Positions 44,762 through 55,852 of a stretch of 64,000 nt of DNA are shown here, piece by piece. The notes beneath the pieces are model-generated. The model was not told the origin of the DNA and made no database searches. It saw only the letters and a list, made by a program, of their open reading frames with translations. A program made the translations under genes and the position numbers. Within the stretch, counting starts at the first letter, position 1. The number at the start of each line of letters is the position of its first letter. Source of the stretch: Flavipsychrobacter sp. (GTDB lineage: Bacteria; Bacteroidota; Bacteroidia; Chitinophagales; Chitinophagaceae); contig JARLGY010000023.1 of the NCBI GenBank assembly GCA_031292525.1, forward strand, positions 62,001 through 126,000. The letters run 5' to 3'.

Positions 44762-46975
44762 TTATTGATTTTCCATTGAAAATGCATGCGAAGGAATAGC
44801 CGATGTTATATTTGGATAAACGTTTACATCTCCAGGCACGTTGATGTTTGAAGGTATTTGATCGTAACCTGCATAAGTTCCTTTATTGTAAAACCTCATT
44901 AATCGATATAAAATTTCATATACTTCGGCAACCGATAGCGTAGTATAATTGTCTGAAACAGCTACCATCCCCCCCATTCCGTCACTCCATGTAGTTGTAA
45001 CCATCGTAGCTAATGCAGCAAAAAAATCGGGATAAGCTGTTTCTGAAATTCCTAAATAAGCAGGTAGTGATAAAATATCTGATAAGTCACCTACAGATGG
45101 ACTCCCAGTCATAATATTAGCTGCATCAGCATAACTAAATGCAAATCCCAACCCTTGCTCCAGTATCACATATGAGTCTAATAATTTAGCATCTATATGG
45201 ACCGCATACCATATAGCTTTTACATCAGGATCTAAATTGGTAATATTAGTTGGTAAAATGAGCCCGTTTTCTGTTGCAGGCGTTGATGAAGGGTTAGTGA
45301 TGGCTATATTCAGATGTTGGTTATAAGGGATCAACGGATCGCCTGGATTAGAAAATGAGCGGATCGTTTTATCATCACCTGTTCCCCAACCAGCAAACTT
45401 CTCTCCCACCTTACTCATAAAACCATTAATAAACCAGTTTTCACCAATATCGTATGCTCTTTTTCCCCATCGCCAATGCATATGCAAGCAACAGAAACCA
45501 CAAACAGGGGCATGAATCACGATTTTTTCATTACCAGCCAGACTGTCTTTGTAATGACCTAAATAACCCTGTATATGCATGTTATCATATGCCCCTTGTC
45601 TCCCGACTTTCCGAAGGGTTATACCATTTGTACTGGACGTTGTTGAAGGATAATTATAGGAATCTTCAGCAGACGGTATAAATTCCTGGTCGCCTGGGCT
45701 GTATCTTGTGTCTTGTGTACCCCATACGGCAGTAAACTCTTTTTCTGTTTTAAGATAATAATCAACATAATCAAAAGCAGAGGCCCACCAAGGACTCAAG
45801 TCAGGAAGCCGCTTCACCCCCGCAAGGAATTGTTGCCCCACTCCACCGGGAACATATGCTGTTTGATAATCAGGCAACAACCTCTTATCTGGCGAAGTGC
45901 TTGTGTTTGAATCAACATAAAATCCCGCTATATTCTTGCCTATAGATGAAAGAAATTGTTTTTCAAACATATCAGGAATTGGTTTACCCCCTGCTCTTAA
46001 GGTTCCCAGATAATTTTGATCATATTGTACACCACCAACTGGAGTTGTAAGATTAACATGTGCAGAATTATCATTATTTACACACATTTTTATCCTTGCA
46101 TCGTAATATTTAATAGATATTGATTCTGGCAAAATAGCACTACCGGGAACAGCACTTAAAAGGCTTGTAACATCCAGAACATTATCAAATAAGTTAGCAG
46201 TATCAATATTAATACTGGGATGGTCGAGGGTATTATAATAAAAGCTGAAAAGTTGTATTTGAGGATATATTTTTGAAGCATTAATGAATCCAGCAGGATC
46301 AAAATCGCCACTTGGATATTTAAATACAAAGGAAAGATCAATAAGAAAAAATACATACTTATTCCCTGCTTTAACAGTATAAATCAGCTTCTGATTAAGC
46401 CCTATTTGAAAATTACTATCCGACCCAATTTTACCATTGGTACCAACATACCTCTTTACGGTACTACTGGGAGTAATATTATTATTGAGGGAATTTTGGT
46501 CTAAATACAAATTCATTTCATATTTAGAATTATCGGCTTTGGTAAATACAAGTGTTACCACTATGTCTCTAAACTCAATAGAAGAGAAGACATTATGTGT
46601 CATTGGCATGGGCATACCCATCATTGTTGAAGAATATATACCTACATTAGAAATTGTTAGTCTCCCCTGGCTATCTTCATTAACATTACACGTCCAATGA
46701 TTATCATTGAACGCAGGACCTCCTGCAAACGTTCTTAAAGCTTCTAAAGTGGTACTTGCAAAAGAAGTTGTAGAGCTAGGAGGGTCCATTGTTATTGCAT
46801 AAGAATTGTATCTATCTAAATTCTCACGAGGATTATAGGTTTGGGATTTACTAAAATTAAATGCCTTAATTGCGTTTGGCATTTGAGCCTGTTGAGCCCA
46901 ATTTACTTTGAAAAAAAGTGATTTCTCTCTGCCTAAGGAGTCATTTATATCGAATGCACTTTGATATGCTGCCAT
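44762..46975 (-). CDS. Uncharacterised 737-residue protein with Cys/His/Trp-rich motif
   Basis: I do not recognise the family with confidence. The most striking feature is HAPVCGFCCLHMHWRWG (about residues 487-503), with three Cys and three His within 17 residues, which looks like a metal or metal-cluster site. Just before it is GRQGAYDNMHIQGYLGHYKD. The N-terminal 250 residues are beta-rich. No signal peptide or membrane helix is visible. The gene is followed nine bases later by the DUF6603-like gene and preceded six bases earlier by the membrane protein, so it is firmly part of the operon. Confidence 0.7.
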   Translation of the reverse strand: MAAYQSAFDINDSLGREKSLFFKVNWAQQAQMPNAIKAFNFSKSQTYNPRENLDRYNSYAITMDPPSSTTSFASTTLEALRTFAGGPAFNDNHWTCNVNEDSQGRLTISNVGIYSSTMMGMPMPMTHNVFSSIEFRDIVVTLVFTKADNSKYEMNLYLDQNSLNNNITPSSTVKRYVGTNGKIGSDSNFQIGLNQKLIYTVKAGNKYVFFLIDLSFVFKYPSGDFDPAGFINASKIYPQIQLFSFYYNTLDHPSINIDTANLFDNVLDVTSLLSAVPGSAILPESISIKYYDARIKMCVNNDNSAHVNLTTPVGGVQYDQNYLGTLRAGGKPIPDMFEKQFLSSIGKNIAGFYVDSNTSTSPDKRLLPDYQTAYVPGGVGQQFLAGVKRLPDLSPWWASAFDYVDYYLKTEKEFTAVWGTQDTRYSPGDQEFIPSAEDSYNYPSTTSSTNGITLRKVGRQGAYDNMHIQGYLGHYKDSLAGNEKIVIHAPVCGFCCLHMHWRWGKRAYDIGENWFINGFMSKVGEKFAGWGTGDDKTIRSFSNPGDPLIPYNQHLNIAITNPSSTPATENGLILPTNITNLDPDVKAIWYAVHIDAKLLDSYVILEQGLGFAFSYADAANIMTGSPSVGDLSDILSLPAYLGISETAYPDFFAALATMVTTTWSDGMGGMVAVSDNYTTLSVAEVYEILYRLMRFYNKGTYAGYDQIPSNINVPGDVNVYPNITSAIPSHAFSMENQ

Positions 46976-46981
46976 TTCTTT

Positions 46982-47764
46982 TTATTTTAAACAAAAATTA
47001 AATACATCTGCCTCATTATGATTATGGATGCCTTTAAAACAAAACTCATTTTTGTTTTTATACGCTGAAATTCCGTAATGTGTTTTGTCGACAGGACTGC
47101 GTGATATAAAAACAGTGTCTATTTTTCTGTAAATAAAATTCTCTATATCACCATCTTTAGCATACCCATAATAGCTAAAACCAGTTAATGAAATATTTTG
47201 AGTTTTAATGTATTTTTTATATATCAGAAAATCCCTTTCATATACTTTCATTGTGTATTCATCTACAACCAAGTAGTAATGATTAAAAATATTTACATCA
47301 GTAGATTCAAAATATTTATTTTCAACTATCATATATAATGGTGCATATACATTTGACATCAAATATGTAAGTATGGTAAGAGATAAACAGACTGCAGTAA
47401 TCGAAATTCGAAAGGGAGTATATATTTTTCTCAGATAGTATAGCTTTAAATTATTTTCATAGTAAAGTGAAGATCTTGATGTACCTATTAACAACAAATC
47501 CAATAGAAAAAGAAGTATAAAATAGTAAAAAAAAGAAGTATACTTACCTATCAAAATATAACCCATAACCACCCTTGCAATGAAAAAATTCAAAAACACT
47601 AACACTAACAAAAAAACAGAAGCATAATATACATTTCTATAAAGAGTATATCTATTGTGGCTTTCCTTTATATCTATTGAGAAAAAATTTACCCTTTTAA
47701 TGAAAAAGGCAAACATGATGGAAAGAATATGAAAAACACAGAGTTCCAGTACAAGCATAATCAC
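46982..47764 (-). CDS. Membrane protein with four predicted helices, unknown function
   Basis: The 260-residue product has hydrophobic stretches near residues 1-22, 48-70, 78-97 and 120-140, then a soluble C-terminal domain of about 115 residues rich in Tyr, Phe, Lys and Asn (FNHYYLVVDEYTMKVYERD). Start candidates are GTG at 47764, which shares its G with the stop of the previous gene, and ATG at 47758. It is the only integral membrane protein of the operon and could anchor or export the others. The coding sequence looks noticeably more AT-rich than that of its neighbours. Confidence 0.65.
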   Translation of the reverse strand: MIMLVLELCVFHILSIMFAFFIKRVNFFSIDIKESHNRYTLYRNVYYASVFLLVLVFLNFFIARVVMGYILIGKYTSFFYYFILLFLLDLLLIGTSRSSLYYENNLKLYYLRKIYTPFRISITAVCLSLTILTYLMSNVYAPLYMIVENKYFESTDVNIFNHYYLVVDEYTMKVYERDFLIYKKYIKTQNISLTGFSYYGYAKDGDIENFIYRKIDTVFISRSPVDKTHYGISAYKNKNEFCFKGIHNHNEADVFNFCLK

Positions 47765-48774
47765 TAATTAGTCAGCAGATCCTTTAAAAATTTAGTGCAA
47801 ACCGGGCAAAAGTTAACTCTCAAAGCTTTAGTTGGTAATGAAACATTACCAACTTGCCTTCTCATTAAACAATCTTTTGCTGATCTATAGACCTTTCCTC
47901 TATAACTGCCACCACCTTCCCATAGTTGAATTGAATCATAATTGACATTAACCGTTGGGATGCTTGTATCTGGTAAGCTACCAGTTGTATGTGGATGCAT
48001 AGTTAACGTTGTATTATATGTATTTACAAAGTAATTCCTCCACTTAAAATTGGTATCTGTAGTGGGATTAGGTGGGGTTGTTGAATTATATAAGTAATAC
48101 AGATTGGGATAGGTTACATTCAGGACTGGCCCCAAAGGTGTAGGGGTTAAAGGAGGTTCAGCGTAATTTGTCCCAGCCAATTCAAATTCATCACCTAAAC
48201 CTATTAATCTGCCAAAAGTTCTTGCCAAAATTTGTTCACAATAGCCATCATAACTGCTTGCAATAAAGTAATAATGATTAGTATCAATAACTTCAACTTC
48301 AGCACTTGTGGTACTACTTGCAGGTAACAAAACAAAAACAAGTGTACTATACATAGAGGCTGTTATTGTACCCTTAAACAGTCTGCTATTTACTGGATAA
48401 TTTGTGGAATCTTCTGTAACAAAACAGTTATCAAGAAAAGTGTCAACCAAAGTTGTATCAAAAATCAATTTATGATTAGTACTATCATAATACGAGTCAA
48501 ATAATGTTCTTCCACTCGTTGGCGGTCCGGACGGTGCATAGCCATGATTTGTGCTTGCCTGAAAAAGAGCATACAACGAAATATTAATTGCTCTATTTGC
48601 GGAAATAGACAGGGGATAGAATTCCATTAATTTAAACCATAAATTAACTGCATCCTGATAAAACTGTCCCTGTTCGGCTGAAGTATAACCTTCAGATATA
48701 ACCATTATATTAAATGAATTACTGAAAGCAGCTCCATCAACATTTGGAAATAATTTTTGAAAATAATACGACAT
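47764..48774 (-). CDS. M64-peptidase-like protein with a destroyed zinc motif
   Basis: The 336-residue protein follows the layout of M64 (IgA-peptidase-like) enzymes: an opening FNIMVISEGYTSAEQGQFYQ (residues 21-40), the region before the active site with YYFIASSYDGYCEQ, then GLGDEFE (192-198), and near the end YRSAKDCLMRR and NFCPVCTKFLKDL. In active members the metal site reads HExGH just before GLGDEY; here it reads RTFGR (185-189), with both His and the Glu replaced. The change needs several base changes, so a sequencing error is unlikely. It also lacks a signal peptide. It is the first gene of the operon and is probably a structural or binding pseudoenzyme. Confidence 0.8.
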   Translation of the reverse strand: MSYYFQKLFPNVDGAAFSNSFNIMVISEGYTSAEQGQFYQDAVNLWFKLMEFYPLSISANRAINISLYALFQASTNHGYAPSGPPTSGRTLFDSYYDSTNHKLIFDTTLVDTFLDNCFVTEDSTNYPVNSRLFKGTITASMYSTLVFVLLPASSTTSAEVEVIDTNHYYFIASSYDGYCEQILARTFGRLIGLGDEFELAGTNYAEPPLTPTPLGPVLNVTYPNLYYLYNSTTPPNPTTDTNFKWRNYFVNTYNTTLTMHPHTTGSLPDTSIPTVNVNYDSIQLWEGGGSYRGKVYRSAKDCLMRRQVGNVSLPTKALRVNFCPVCTKFLKDLLTN

Positions 48775-49100
48775 AGTATATTATATTATTGTATGCATTA
48801 AATTGTAAGCACAAACTGCTTACCCAATACATAAGTTAATGTAAGATTTAACTTTAGCACATTGACTCATAAATACCTTGATGATAGGTTTCTCTTTCTT
48901 TGTGAATTACCTAATAAGCATTAATTTCAATTGCATAAGTAAAGTTAAAAACAGATGAAATGCCCAGAAAAGATTGTTACTCATACTTTAATATTATAAT
49001 ACTCAAATAAAAATAGCCAAACACTCATTTTTAATTTTTATACGTAAAAAATGAAAAATGAATTAAAAAAAACTTTACAACTTAAATTAAGTATATACAT
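48775..49100. promoter_or_regulatory. Divergent promoter region between the giant-protein operon and its putative regulator
   Basis: The 326-base region is AT-rich and holds no gene. An exact inverted repeat, GTAAGCA (48805-48811) and TGCTTAC (48817-48823) with a five-base centre, lies about 30 bases before the operon's start codon. It could be a binding site for the response regulator or a leader hairpin. No clear TAnnTTTG box was found for the operon. Confidence 0.55.
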
Positions 49101-49763
49101 ATGCATAGCTCAAACATTATCAATATTGCAATAGCTGATGATCATAAAATATTCAGAGAAGGGTTATTTGGGCTACTGTCAAAACAAAAAGAGTTAAATG
49201 TATTAATCCAGGCACAAAATGGGAATGATCTCATTATGGAGATTGAACAATGCAATGGAACCAAGCCAGATATTTGCGTGCTAGACATAAATATGCCCAA
49301 AATGAACGGGCATGAAACGCTTATACAATTGAAAAAAAGATGGCCTGAGATGAGGGTGTTAATGTTAAGCATGTTTGAAGAAGAATATACAGTATTGAAA
49401 TTGCTGCAGATAGGGGCTGGCGGCTATCTTACAAAAAATACCGATTCGGTAGAATTATTTAATGCCATAAAACACATACATAAATATGGGTTTTACCATT
49501 CAGAATTGGCATCAAACACCTTATACCATTCACTTAAAAATAAAAATGATAAATCAGTTTTAAATATCTCTGATAAAGAGTTGCAATTCCTGCATTATTG
49601 TTGCACTGATATGAACTATGCCGAGATTGGTAAGCAAATGAACATAAGTACTAGCAGCGCGGAAAAATGCCGTGACAACTTATTTGAAAAATTCAATATC
49701 CGCACACGTACATGCCTTGCTGTGTTTGCGTACGTTTCTGGATTATATTACCTAAAAACATAA
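49101..49763 (+). CDS. NarL/LuxR-type response regulator
   Basis: The 220-residue protein has a receiver domain with Asp13-Asp14, phosphoacceptor Asp62 (CVLDINMPKMNG) and Lys112 (GYLTKN), and a LuxR-type DNA-binding domain at about 150-205 (ISDKELQFLHYCCTDMNYAE, then IGKQMNISTSSAEKCRDNLF). The recognition helix matches the usual NarL pattern only partly. It is divergent from the giant-protein operon and has no kinase next to it, so it is probably activated by an unlinked histidine kinase and may control the operon. Confidence 0.88.
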   Translation: MHSSNIINIAIADDHKIFREGLFGLLSKQKELNVLIQAQNGNDLIMEIEQCNGTKPDICVLDINMPKMNGHETLIQLKKRWPEMRVLMLSMFEEEYTVLKLLQIGAGGYLTKNTDSVELFNAIKHIHKYGFYHSELASNTLYHSLKNKNDKSVLNISDKELQFLHYCCTDMNYAEIGKQMNISTSSAEKCRDNLFEKFNIRTRTCLAVFAYVSGLYYLKT

Positions 49764-49938
49764 CTAAGCTTCTTTTCGCATAACATTATTAATTAGAATT
49801 GCACCTATCGGAAGAGACAACACTTTTTTTATTCAATTTCTTTACCAAATCGTTAAAAGCTGCCAATACAGAGAAACCACGAAAGCATACCAACACATAA
49901 TAGTTATTAAAGTGTCAAAAGTGACTCCATTTAATAAA

Positions 49939-49960
49939 GTGCCCAGACGGCAGAATTGGC
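49939..49960 (-). other. tRNA 3'-end-like remnant
   Basis: The plus strand reads GTGCCCAGACGGCAGAATTG, close to the remnant at 27982 (GTGCCTCAGACGGGAATTG). No cloverleaf can be completed. Confidence 0.35.
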
Positions 49961-50105
49961 CTAGGTGCAATTAAAAAACAATTCTAAGACTCGGAAAACA
50001 TAGATTTCGAACACACCAAATCAACAAGGATATTGATAATACAGGTTTCACTGACAACTGCAGTGTAAATTTCAGTGCAAGCTGTTTTGAGGGGCAACAA
50101 AAAAG

Positions 50106-50127
50106 CAGCTACGTTTATGCGTAGCTG
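50106..50127 (-). terminator. Minus-strand terminator-like hairpin
   Basis: CAGCTACG (50106-50113) pairs with CGTAGCTG (50120-50127). On the minus strand the hairpin is followed by CTTTTTTG, a good intrinsic terminator, though no gene remains upstream of it on that strand except the tRNA-like remnant. Confidence 0.65.
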
Positions 50128-50139
50128 ATTGATAATCAA

Positions 50140-50162
50140 GCGCCCAGAACCAGGAATTGAGC
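50140..50162 (-). other. tRNA 3'-end-like remnant next to a terminator
   Basis: The plus strand reads GCGCCCAGAACCAGGAATTG, which resembles the acceptor and T arm of a minus-strand tRNA. The terminator 13 bases to its left is placed as for a real tRNA gene. Confidence 0.4.
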
Positions 50163-50666
50163 TTGCCCTACCTTACGATACCAGATTTTGAGTCGCGTAT
50201 CAAATCTATCTAAACGCATGATTATGAGCACTTTTTAACTGACTACTATTCAAAATATGGCTTGATGATGCGTGGTCAATGTTTCTTTATGCAAAATTTA
50301 GTGTAGCTCGGTCTCGATGCCCATTAGGCCCTCAGCATTTAAATATAAACATGAGTGAAGTTCTCTTTTGTAAGAAACGTCGAATCCTTTGACTGGTTCT
50401 GCGGCTCCTAACTTCACTTCAATAGATTTAACTTGGGTTCACACTCGGTTTTAATGACCTTGTATTCTTTGTTACCCACCCCCACAGCAATAAAATATCA
50501 CGCGTTGGCAATACGTGCATTTAAATGATCGATTGGTTTCCTGATTATCTTTTTATCGGTCCGTCTGTCGTTTTCTTTGTTGTTACATTGTATCAATGCA
50601 ACGTAATTATACTTTTTCTCAACATCCTCATTAGATAAATTCTATACCATTTAATGCGATTTTTTA

Positions 50667-50710
50667 TAATTTTGACCAAAATACACTTTTAGTCAAATAG
50701 TATTTTAGTC
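50667..50710 (+). promoter_or_regulatory. Promoter and repeated elements of the sphingolipid operon
   Basis: TAATTTTG (50667-50674) matches the Bacteroidota -7 box. Just downstream TTTTAGTC occurs twice in direct orientation (50687-50694 and 50703-50710, 16 bases apart), and TTGAC (50672) with GTCAA (50692) form an inverted pair. Such half-sites around the expected transcription start look like an operator. No -33 motif was identified. Confidence 0.5.
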
Positions 50711-50724
50711 GAAAAAGGAACTAA

Positions 50725-53047
<2,323 letters not shown>

Positions 53048-53051
<4 letters not shown>

Positions 53052-54040
53052 AACAAAAGGTATTAATAACTGGCGCAAGTGGTTTTGTGGGCTATCATCT
53101 TATTGAGGCAGCACTTCAACGGAATCTCGAAGTGTATGCGGCTGTAAGAAAGACAAGCAAGATCGACCATTTAAAGGATTTAGACATAAACATTGTTTTG
53201 CTTGATATTATGAATACAGATGAGTTGGTAGCGCAACTGGAATTATTGCAATGCGATTATATTATTCACGCTGCTGGTATAACAAGAGCAAAAACTGCAA
53301 GGGAATACTTTTCAGTGAACGCAGATTATACACAGACCTTGGCTGAAGCTGCAATGACAGCTGATATCCCTTTAAAAAAATTCATCTTCATAAGCAGCCT
53401 TGCCGCCTTAGGACCTACAACTTACAATGCCTTGCATGCTATTACAGAAAGGGCTGAACCTATGCCGCTAACTAATTATGGCAAAAGCAAATTATTGGCA
53501 GAAGAATATCTGTCAGAAGTAAAAGACCTCCCACTGATGGTATTCAGACCAACAGCAGTATATGGCCCCAGGGAAAAAGACATTTTCATCATGTTTAAAA
53601 GCCTTAGGCAAAGGATAGAACCTTATATAGGTCGATCTCCGCAACGTTTAAGCTTCATATATGCTAAAGACCTTGCAGCAATTACCATTACAGGTATGCT
53701 GATGCGCGATAAGTATAACACTTACAACGTCTCTGATGGCAAAAGCTACTCACGGTATGCATTGGCCGACATAACAAAAAAAATCCTGGCTATAAGAACA
53801 TTGAAGGTACACGTACCTGTAAAAATTGTGCATGGTATAGTGAACATTCTGGAAATGTTTTACAGCAATAGCATACACGCCCCTACTTTAAACAAAGAAA
53901 AACTTGCAGAGCTGCAAGCCCCTAATTGGGAATGCAGTATTGAGCTTCTAAAAAAAGACCTAGGTATCGCCCCTAAGTACGATTTGGAGGCAGGCATAAA
54001 GGAAACATTAACATGGTACAGATCCCACAATTGGTTATAA
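53048..54040 (+). CDS. NAD-dependent epimerase/reductase, probable ceramide reductase (CerR-like)
   Basis: This 330-residue extended SDR has the cofactor motif TGASGFVGYH (residues 7-16), HAAGITRAK, the catalytic Ser/Tyr/Lys in ISSLAALG and YGKSK, and RPTAVYGPREKD. Its linkage to spt and the GNAT gene fits CerR, which reduces the 3-keto group of the ceramide precursor in bacteria. The start overlaps the previous stop (ATGA). Assignment relies on context more than on sequence. Confidence 0.75.
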
Positions 54041-54071
54041 AATACAGTCATCAATAATAAACAGCACAAAC

Positions 54072-55397
54072 ATGAAGTATGAAATCATGCCTGCAGAAGG
54101 CAAATTAGGTATATTAATGCCAGGGCTTGGTGCAGTGGCAACAACAATGATTGCAGGTGTAGAAGCAATAAAAAAAGGACTATCAAAACCCGTAGGGGCG
54201 CTCACCCAAATGGGTAATATAAGATTAGGAAAAAGAACGGAAAACAGGTACCCGCTCATTAAAGATTTTGTTCCGCTTACAGACCTCAATGATATTGTAT
54301 TTGGAGGGTGGGATGTGTATAAAGACAACGTGTATGAAGCCGCCATGAACGCAAAGGTTTTAGAAGCCGAGATATTAAACGCTGTGCGCCCTGAACTGGA
54401 AGCACTGGTACCTATGAAGGCTGTCTTTGACAGGGAGTTTGTAAAAAACCTGGATGGTACAAACATTAAACATGAAGAGACTAAATATCAACTGGCATTA
54501 GCTTTAATGGGCGATATCCAGCACTTTAAAAACAGTAACCAATGCAGCAGGCTGGTAATGATATGGTGTGCATCTACCGAAAAGTATATGCCTCCGTGCG
54601 AGATCTACGAATCTGTAGAAAGTTTTGAAACTGCCCTGCAGGACAATGATCCACGTATTGCACCAAGTATGATCTATGCATACGCGGCTATAAAAATGGG
54701 AGTTCCGTTTGTAAATGGTGCGCCTAACCTTACCTGCGACATCCCTGCACTAATAGAACTGGCAAAAGAATATAACGTGCCTATTGCCGGTAAAGATTTT
54801 AAAACAGGACAAACTTTAATGAAAACTATTGTAGCTCCAGGGTTGCATGCAAGGGCTCTGGGCATACGCGGCTGGTTTTCATCCAACATATTAGGCAACA
54901 GGGATGGCCTGGTACTAGACGATCCAGATAATTTCAAAACAAAAGAACTTTCCAAATTGAGTGTGCTGGAAGAAATATTGCAGCCCGATGTAAATCCTGA
55001 CCTGTATGGCGACTTATACCATAAAGTGCGCATCAATTACTACCCCCCTCACGGTGATAATAAGGAAAGCTGGGACAACATAGACATTTTTGGTTGGATG
55101 GGTTACCAGATGCAGATCAAGATCAACTTCCTTTGTCGGGATTCTATTTTAGCAGCACCTATTGTTCTTGATCTGGCTCTGTTTATAGACCTGGCGCAAA
55201 GAGCTGGCATGAGTGGTACGCAGGAATGGCTTTCTTTCTATTTTAAATCGCCACAGACAGCGCCAGGACTTAAGCCTGAGCATGACATTTTCAAGCAGCT
55301 CATCAAACTACAGAATACTTTAAGACATATTATGGGCGAAGATCTGATTACTCATTTAGGACTTGATTACTACCAGGAACTCGTAGAAGCCCTATGA
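54072..55397 (+). CDS. Myo-inositol-1-phosphate synthase
   Basis: The 441-residue protein carries the NAD site LMPGLGAVATT (about 13-23), TNIKHEETK, the substrate region AGKDFKTGQTLMKT and the DFxxKELSKL segment near 300. These are hallmarks of inositol-3-phosphate synthases, which convert glucose 6-phosphate to myo-inositol phosphate. It provides the inositol headgroup for the next enzymes. The spacing of 31 bases to CerR is the second largest gap in this operon. Confidence 0.92.
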   Translation: MKYEIMPAEGKLGILMPGLGAVATTMIAGVEAIKKGLSKPVGALTQMGNIRLGKRTENRYPLIKDFVPLTDLNDIVFGGWDVYKDNVYEAAMNAKVLEAEILNAVRPELEALVPMKAVFDREFVKNLDGTNIKHEETKYQLALALMGDIQHFKNSNQCSRLVMIWCASTEKYMPPCEIYESVESFETALQDNDPRIAPSMIYAYAAIKMGVPFVNGAPNLTCDIPALIELAKEYNVPIAGKDFKTGQTLMKTIVAPGLHARALGIRGWFSSNILGNRDGLVLDDPDNFKTKELSKLSVLEEILQPDVNPDLYGDLYHKVRINYYPPHGDNKESWDNIDIFGWMGYQMQIKINFLCRDSILAAPIVLDLALFIDLAQRAGMSGTQEWLSFYFKSPQTAPGLKPEHDIFKQLIKLQNTLRHIMGEDLITHLGLDYYQELVEAL

Positions 55398-55852
55398 TCA
55401 GAGTACACAAGATCATTGCTTCATTTGGGGGAATTGGGTACATGGGTAAGGGGGGAGGAACGGTTGCTGCTATAGTTGCCTGTTTACCCTGGTATTTCGT
55501 TCAGACTGGTAAGGAGATAAACTTTACTTATCAGTTCATTGCGACGATCGGTATTATCATAGTGGGCATATGGTCATCAGGTAAAATGGATGCCATATGG
55601 GGAAAAGATGATAAAAAAGTGGTTATTGATGAAGTGGCCGGCATGTACATCAGTTTATTGTTTTTGTCTTCTACATTAACTGTTATATTAACCAGCTTGA
55701 TACTGTTCCGTTTTTTTGACATTGTAAAACCACTATACATCAAAAAAACGGAACAGCTGCCCGGGGGATGGGGAGTAATGATGGATGATGTCTTGGCTGG
55801 TATCTATGCAAATATGATGTTGCACATAATGGTTTATTTCAACTGGATATAA
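55394..55852 (+). CDS. PgpA-like phosphatase, probable phosphatidylinositol-phosphate phosphatase
   Basis: The 152-residue integral membrane protein has the PgpA motifs KGGGTVAAI, IDEVAGM, RFFDIVKP and GGWGVMMDDVLAGIYA. PgpA enzymes remove phosphate from phosphatidylglycerol phosphate, but in the characterised Bacteroides inositol-lipid cluster a PgpA-like member acts on phosphatidylinositol phosphate. Its position between inositol-phosphate synthase and the CDP-alcohol transferase supports the latter role. It overlaps its neighbour's stop (ATGA). Confidence 0.85.
   Translation: MIRVHKIIASFGGIGYMGKGGGTVAAIVACLPWYFVQTGKEINFTYQFIATIGIIIVGIWSSGKMDAIWGKDDKKVVIDEVAGMYISLLFLSSTLTVILTSLILFRFFDIVKPLYIKKTEQLPGGWGVMMDDVLAGIYANMMLHIMVYFNWI

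Noticed and set aside
44762..46975. Tyrosinase-type copper enzyme
   Set aside because: HMHWRW is suggestive, but the two three-His copper sites of tyrosinases cannot be assigned.
28987..48774. Prophage or contractile injection system
   Set aside because: No sheath, tube, baseplate, AAA ATPase, terminase, portal or lysis gene is recognisable; the signature blocks of the large proteins are not those of phage tail proteins.
27982..50162. Complete tRNA genes in the two long non-coding intervals
   Set aside because: Only T-arm/acceptor-like segments are seen; no D arm and anticodon arm can be paired with them.
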